Positions 6,901 to 9,109 of a DNA stretch of 9,109 nucleotides are shown piece after piece. The DNA is from Bdellovibrionales bacterium (GTDB taxonomy: Bacteria; Bdellovibrionota; Bdellovibrionia; Bdellovibrionales; UBA1609). Position numbers and translations under genes: made by a program. Each line of letters starts with the position of its first letter. Position 1 is the stretch's first letter. Below the pieces are notes generated by a model. It was not told the origin of the DNA. It worked only from the letters and a program-made list of their open reading frames with translations, and made no database searches. The stretch spans positions 1-9,109 of the forward strand of contig JAPKGD010000037.1 in assembly GCA_026648125.1 (NCBI GenBank). The letters are read 5' to 3'.

Positions 6901-7328
6901 AAAAACTTTGATACTTTTTCGTCGTGGAGCCACAACACTTGGGACAGGCAAACTACGCGTTTTGAGATTTTTGTTCGAAAGCAGCCAATTAAAACCGAAT
7001 ATTCGCCTTCATCTGGGCGAAGATATTTTACCGCACCTTCTTCACCTTGATTGTAGGCACCCTTGATATATGATTTTTCGTTACGTTCACTCGATTTCTC
7101 AGCGCCAGAGGCAGCGTTATATAGGCGCTTTCTATTTGGCGTAAGAAGGGTGACCACGGCGTCAAGGACCGTTGATTTTCCGGCTCTGTTCTCGCCGGTG
7201 ATCCATGAATGCTGTAGATCCGGCTTAATTGTATCCGGATTTTTGTCATAAGTTCCCCAATTGTAAACGGTGACATAGTCGAGACCGAAACTATCTTCGT
7301 TTCTGGCTTTAAGCATGCTCAGTTGCAT
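3933..7328 (-). CDS. jetC: Wadjet JetC, SMC-like ATPase (COG4913 type)
   Basis: This 1131-residue SMC-family motor protein has Walker A at residues 45-53 (GENRAGKST), near the start as in SMC proteins. Long charged, heptad-like coiled-coil segments flank a central hinge-like region around 465-530, which contains DDLPFLGELIEVKKAERAWE and a following HGNALYVLV segment typical of COG4913. The ABC signature SGGGSGGQKTK ends in SGGQ at 997-1000, and Walker B is FVMLDEAFARMD with D1035 and E1036. The switch region is IMVASPP just after. All ATPase elements are therefore present. The start at ATG 7328 is chosen because GGGAGG (7340-7335) lies six bases upstream; an in-frame ATG at 7316 has a poorer context. 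The gene overlaps the jetB end by 20 bp and the jetD start by 4 bp. JetC with JetA and JetB forms the loop-extruding complex that distinguishes small circular DNA from the chromosome. Confidence 0.97.
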   Translation of the reverse strand: MQLSMLKARNEDSFGLDYVTVYNWGTYDKNPDTIKPDLQHSWITGENRAGKSTVLDAVVTLLTPNRKRLYNAASGAEKSSERNEKSYIKGAYNQGEEGAVKYLRPDEGEYSVLIGCFRTKISKRVVCLSQVLWLHDEKVSKFFVVSERALTIDDFKGASNISLLKKQLKTIDPAAIKVHDQFNDYSHAFMKLFGMRSGKALELFGVAVSLRDLENLGAFIRNSMLDRLDVSGQVDTVIELHRNSAETYKNIIKAKEQIEILGPLPDSWKTYNRCSQEIADREIQLSILKPYLSYQYIDVCTIKKKQHEAGKQTYELKSNGVTQKKNQVEDKIKSLEVALSQDKGANQIEKLEIEIDALKSKSEGQKKSAGLFNEDALALELPGCADEASFAQTMTRAKHLESQLPETVKQIEVNLSDANLTCSKKSEELQSLKSELDSLGKRDSNIPNVHASVRARVADAVGLTNDDLPFLGELIEVKKAERAWEGALERLLHGNALYVLVEEKNYSKVTTYVKQNNLRGKLSFMRVDSKTAIKVRPEQDDNLFAYSKIAIKQCDLSLWIERHLRKIADHLCCDSAQDLMASNRGITKEGLVKNDSERHVKDDRSNVNDRTKYILGWDTKLKREALVEKIQIVAADFSSAQKLAGEHKSKLDEINKQLGAAKNLGRFKSFDEVAHGRTASLIATKEENLKLLEEKNKNAKLLRDQLAKANGELQDFNQQLKELEKQINTLQVHIDGLDNDIHQYRANYETIASTDAIGMFLPLDQVLSDMGLDIHKEQFADALSSLNEKLRKLKDAKSTDRDRASRIATGCMNRFRDKWSDECYDLDPSIHHAKEFLEKYNSLKDEDLPKYESRFREMFTKKGLNAVTLLDQTMREKVDEIRDSIELINKPLKNTLYSPTTKISLLCKDIENNRSVADFQARIRKCLSRTTEEFDRERQLEAFQAVNELVEYLTAKETETDRDRALDVRNWLEFYAVETNIETGKIENYYWSSGGGSGGQKTKLTLTILASAMAYQFGLTEDAVSADSFNFVMLDEAFARMDQKNSELVLSIFKEVGFQIMVASPPMYGFLVEPHIDCFHFASINEAKSKSRVYTATRIQTEQILGRKLHSKKPVDSRATSAGAESLSVSP

Positions 7329-7953
7329 GATCGACCTCCCTCGCTTCAGTCTCTTCTGATTCTGTTTCTTCTGGTTGCGTAAGTTTATTTTTGATTTGGA
7401 TCAAATCATTGATTGGAAGTCTCGCTTTGATGATTCTTTGAATTTGGAATTGCTGATCGTCACGTCGGTCAGTTCCTTTTTCCGCGTTTACCAACCGCAA
7501 GAGTTGTGAATCACATGCCTGTGTAATTGCGGTATCGACCAAGCTATGAAATTTTGAATCGTCCTCTGCAAGTCGTGTGTACGGAAGCATTTTTTCTCTG
7601 AGCTGCTTTCTTGTCAGTACACAAGCTTGGTCCTCTCTTTCAGATCGCTCCCACGAGTGAAGTTCTTCGCGCAGGATAACACATAGGGCAGTTGCGTTGC
7701 GCGATAGCGCACGCCGGACAACAAGTCCACCGGCGGCGTCCTTTCCATCATCGGATGAAACTGATTTTAGAAATGCGAATCCCTCTTGTTCATCTACGAA
7801 AACATCTAAACTCAGTTTTTCAAAGAATGTTTTAATGGGATTGGTGTAAGTAATGATCTGATTCCAAGCGACAGCATCTTCACGGTAGATGGCCCCTTTA
7901 ATCAGGCCCTTGAGGGCCGAAGCGTATTCGATAGGTCGTTTTTCTTTAATCAT
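7309..7953 (-). CDS. jetB: Wadjet JetB, KITE subunit (DUF4194)
   Basis: This is a 214-residue DUF4194 protein, the tandem winged-helix KITE (MukE-like) subunit that binds the JetA kleisin in the Wadjet motor. Recognisable family features are ASALKGLIKGAIYREDAVAW near residues 11-30, the central FFEKLSLDVFVDEQEGFAFL segment near 43-62, and RRALSRNATALCVILREEL further on. I chose the ATG at 7953 rather than 8004. It overlaps the jetA stop as ATGA and has a strong GGAGGG site (7963-7958) four bases upstream, while the longer version adds 17 residues translated out of frame through the jetA 3' end and lacks such a site. The stop lies 20 bp inside jetC, and the jetC ribosome site is within the jetB coding sequence, so B and C synthesis are coupled. 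The C-terminal tail is acidic (EETESEETEAREV). Confidence 0.93.
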   Translation of the reverse strand: MIKEKRPIEYASALKGLIKGAIYREDAVAWNQIITYTNPIKTFFEKLSLDVFVDEQEGFAFLKSVSSDDGKDAAGGLVVRRALSRNATALCVILREELHSWERSEREDQACVLTRKQLREKMLPYTRLAEDDSKFHSLVDTAITQACDSQLLRLVNAEKGTDRRDDQQFQIQRIIKARLPINDLIQIKNKLTQPEETESEETEAREVDHATEHA

Positions 7954-9109
7954 TTGTCCCTCCACGAAAATCCGGACGGTATAGAAACTGTTGGCGCCAT
8001 CCAAGTTTCTGATACGGACTTACCTGCTCGTTTAATTTGAATTTTCTCGGACTTTTCAAAGTCGACTTCGCATCCCGCGACATTGTGAAAGAGTTCCGTA
8101 TATGCCAACCACTCCCGAAAACCTTCTTGGCAGGGGAATAGTTCAATAACTTCGCCAATTGAAACTCTCTTCTGCCCCTCAAGGGCCAAGAGGATATTTT
8201 TTCGCAATCGTTCAAGATCTATAGGCGGCACACTGAAAGCTGAATTCAGATGATCCAAGAGTGGAACTGCGCCCTGATCATCAGTTGGTTGAGATTTAAG
8301 TCGAACAATTTTTTTAGGGCTCCAGAAAGGGCGCTCAAGAGGAAGAAAGACATCACATCCATCTTCAATGAAGAAAAATGGCTCGGACCGACCGGGCTGC
8401 AGTGGTTCCTTCATGAGCGCTGCTTTGATTTCATTGAGCACAATCTCTAGGGCTTTTCCTTCTTGGATTTTTGAGGTGCTAACGGCGCCACGAACCCGCT
8501 CGATGAGAAATGAGGTTGCCTGAACAACTTGTTGAGCGGGACCTGTCAGGCCATGAAAGCGTTTCCTCAGACTAAAGGCTTCATTGCCATACCGTTCTTT
8601 GAAAACGAGTGCTGCTTCAGGCAAATTCTGAATGCGTTCCATGTAGGCCAGAGCTTCGCTTTGAAGTTCATAAGACTGAAGATAGCCCATGAAGCCTTGA
8701 AAGCTTTTACCTTGATCTGAGTCAGAAAGACTTTGATTTGCATCAATTGCTTCACCCAGCAGTTCGCCTCGATTTTTTTCTGCCTCAATGGCTTGGCGGT
8801 GAACATTTCGACCGATCGAATGAAAGTTTTCTGTAATTTCGCGGAAATCGCCAAATAGGCTCGAAAGATCATCGTCAAGACGCGCCAGGCGCTCTTTCAC
8901 CTGAGTAGAACTTAGAACTTCAGCTCGGCCTTCACTGCGTATTCTTTGAATCTCGCGATCAATTTGTTCTCGTTGTTTTACGAGGTCATCGATGCGAACC
9001 TCAGGGTCCGTGTTCGTCTGAATGGCAATTGTTTTTAGACTATCAAAAATTGCCTTCATTTTTGATTCTGCGCCGACGAAAGATGCTCTTTCAAGACGTT
9101 GGAGAAAGT
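7950..9109 (-). CDS. jetA: Wadjet JetA, kleisin-like subunit (DUF3375), 5' end beyond window
   Basis: About 386 codons of a DUF3375 protein are visible; the family is usually near 480 residues, so roughly 90-100 N-terminal residues are missing beyond the right edge. The ATG at 9057-9059 is internal: the frame stays open from there to 9109 and encodes FLQRLERASFVGAESK, which continues directly into MKAIFDSLKTIA and matches the conserved 'LE..-FVG-ES' and 'TDPE.R' stretch of this family. The TNTDPEVRIDDLVKQREQID segment follows (from about 9014). The middle part is helical and charged, as expected of a kleisin-like protein linking JetC heads and binding JetB. The stop overlaps the jetB start (ATGA, 7950-7953). 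As the first gene of jetABCD, its promoter must lie outside this window. Confidence 0.93.
   Translation of the reverse strand, partial: FLQRLERASFVGAESKMKAIFDSLKTIAIQTNTDPEVRIDDLVKQREQIDREIQRIRSEGRAEVLSSTQVKERLARLDDDLSSLFGDFREITENFHSIGRNVHRQAIEAEKNRGELLGEAIDANQSLSDSDQGKSFQGFMGYLQSYELQSEALAYMERIQNLPEAALVFKERYGNEAFSLRKRFHGLTGPAQQVVQATSFLIERVRGAVSTSKIQEGKALEIVLNEIKAALMKEPLQPGRSEPFFFIEDGCDVFLPLERPFWSPKKIVRLKSQPTDDQGAVPLLDHLNSAFSVPPIDLERLRKNILLALEGQKRVSIGEVIELFPCQEGFREWLAYTELFHNVAGCEVDFEKSEKIQIKRAGKSVSETWMAPTVSIPSGFSWRDK

Noticed and set aside
7954..8004. Longer JetB start at ATG 8004 (17 extra residues).
   Set aside because: It lies within the jetA 3' end in another frame and lacks a ribosome site; ATG 7953 has GGAGGG and an ATGA overlap.
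1..9109. CRISPR array, tRNA, insertion sequence or attachment site.
   Set aside because: No regularly spaced repeats, cloverleaf-like sequence, transposase or flanking direct repeats were seen on reading the window; a proper repeat search was not possible.

Overview
This window reads as part of a bacterial anti-mobile-element (defence) island. Nothing in it is specific enough to name the host. Base composition looks moderate by eye (somewhat under 50% GC, not counted). Shine-Dalgarno sites are strong and genes are tightly overlapped. A Gram-negative, proteobacterial-type host is a guess only.

Left end (1-395): a short reading frame on the minus strand (163 to 1) runs off the left edge and looks like the start of an unrecognised gene. 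Between it and the first rightward gene is a control region with two near-identical 17-bp boxes in mirror orientation (288-304 and 350-366). A good leftward promoter (TTGACA, 18 bp, TATTAT) and a weaker rightward one lie between and overlapping the boxes.

Rightward cluster (402-2712): three genes probably co-transcribed. They encode an XRE-type helix-turn-helix regulator, an ImmA/IrrE-type zinc metallopeptidase (joined to the regulator by a GTGA stop/start overlap), and a 358-residue protein resembling the AbiGi/DUF2971-like abortive-infection group. Regulator plus ImmA protease is a standard derepression switch, and such pairs also occur as toxin-antitoxin-type defence systems. The third gene is the likely effector or partner.

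Leftward cluster (9109 to 2728): a Wadjet (JetABCD) plasmid-defence operon in canonical order. It contains JetA (DUF3375 kleisin, 5' end beyond the right edge), JetB (DUF4194 KITE), JetC (SMC-like ATPase with Walker A, signature and Walker B motifs intact) and JetD (DUF3322/DUF2220 toprim nuclease with its acidic residues). The A/B, B/C and C/D junctions all overlap, so the subunits are translationally coupled. In the known system JetABC is a loop-extruding SMC complex that senses small circular DNA and JetD cleaves it. The operon promoter is outside the window.

The two clusters meet tail to tail with 15 bp between stop codons and no visible terminator, so their transcripts probably overlap. 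The most novel-looking part is the three-gene XRE-ImmA-AbiGi-like module with its mirrored operator region. The Wadjet operon itself is a known system.
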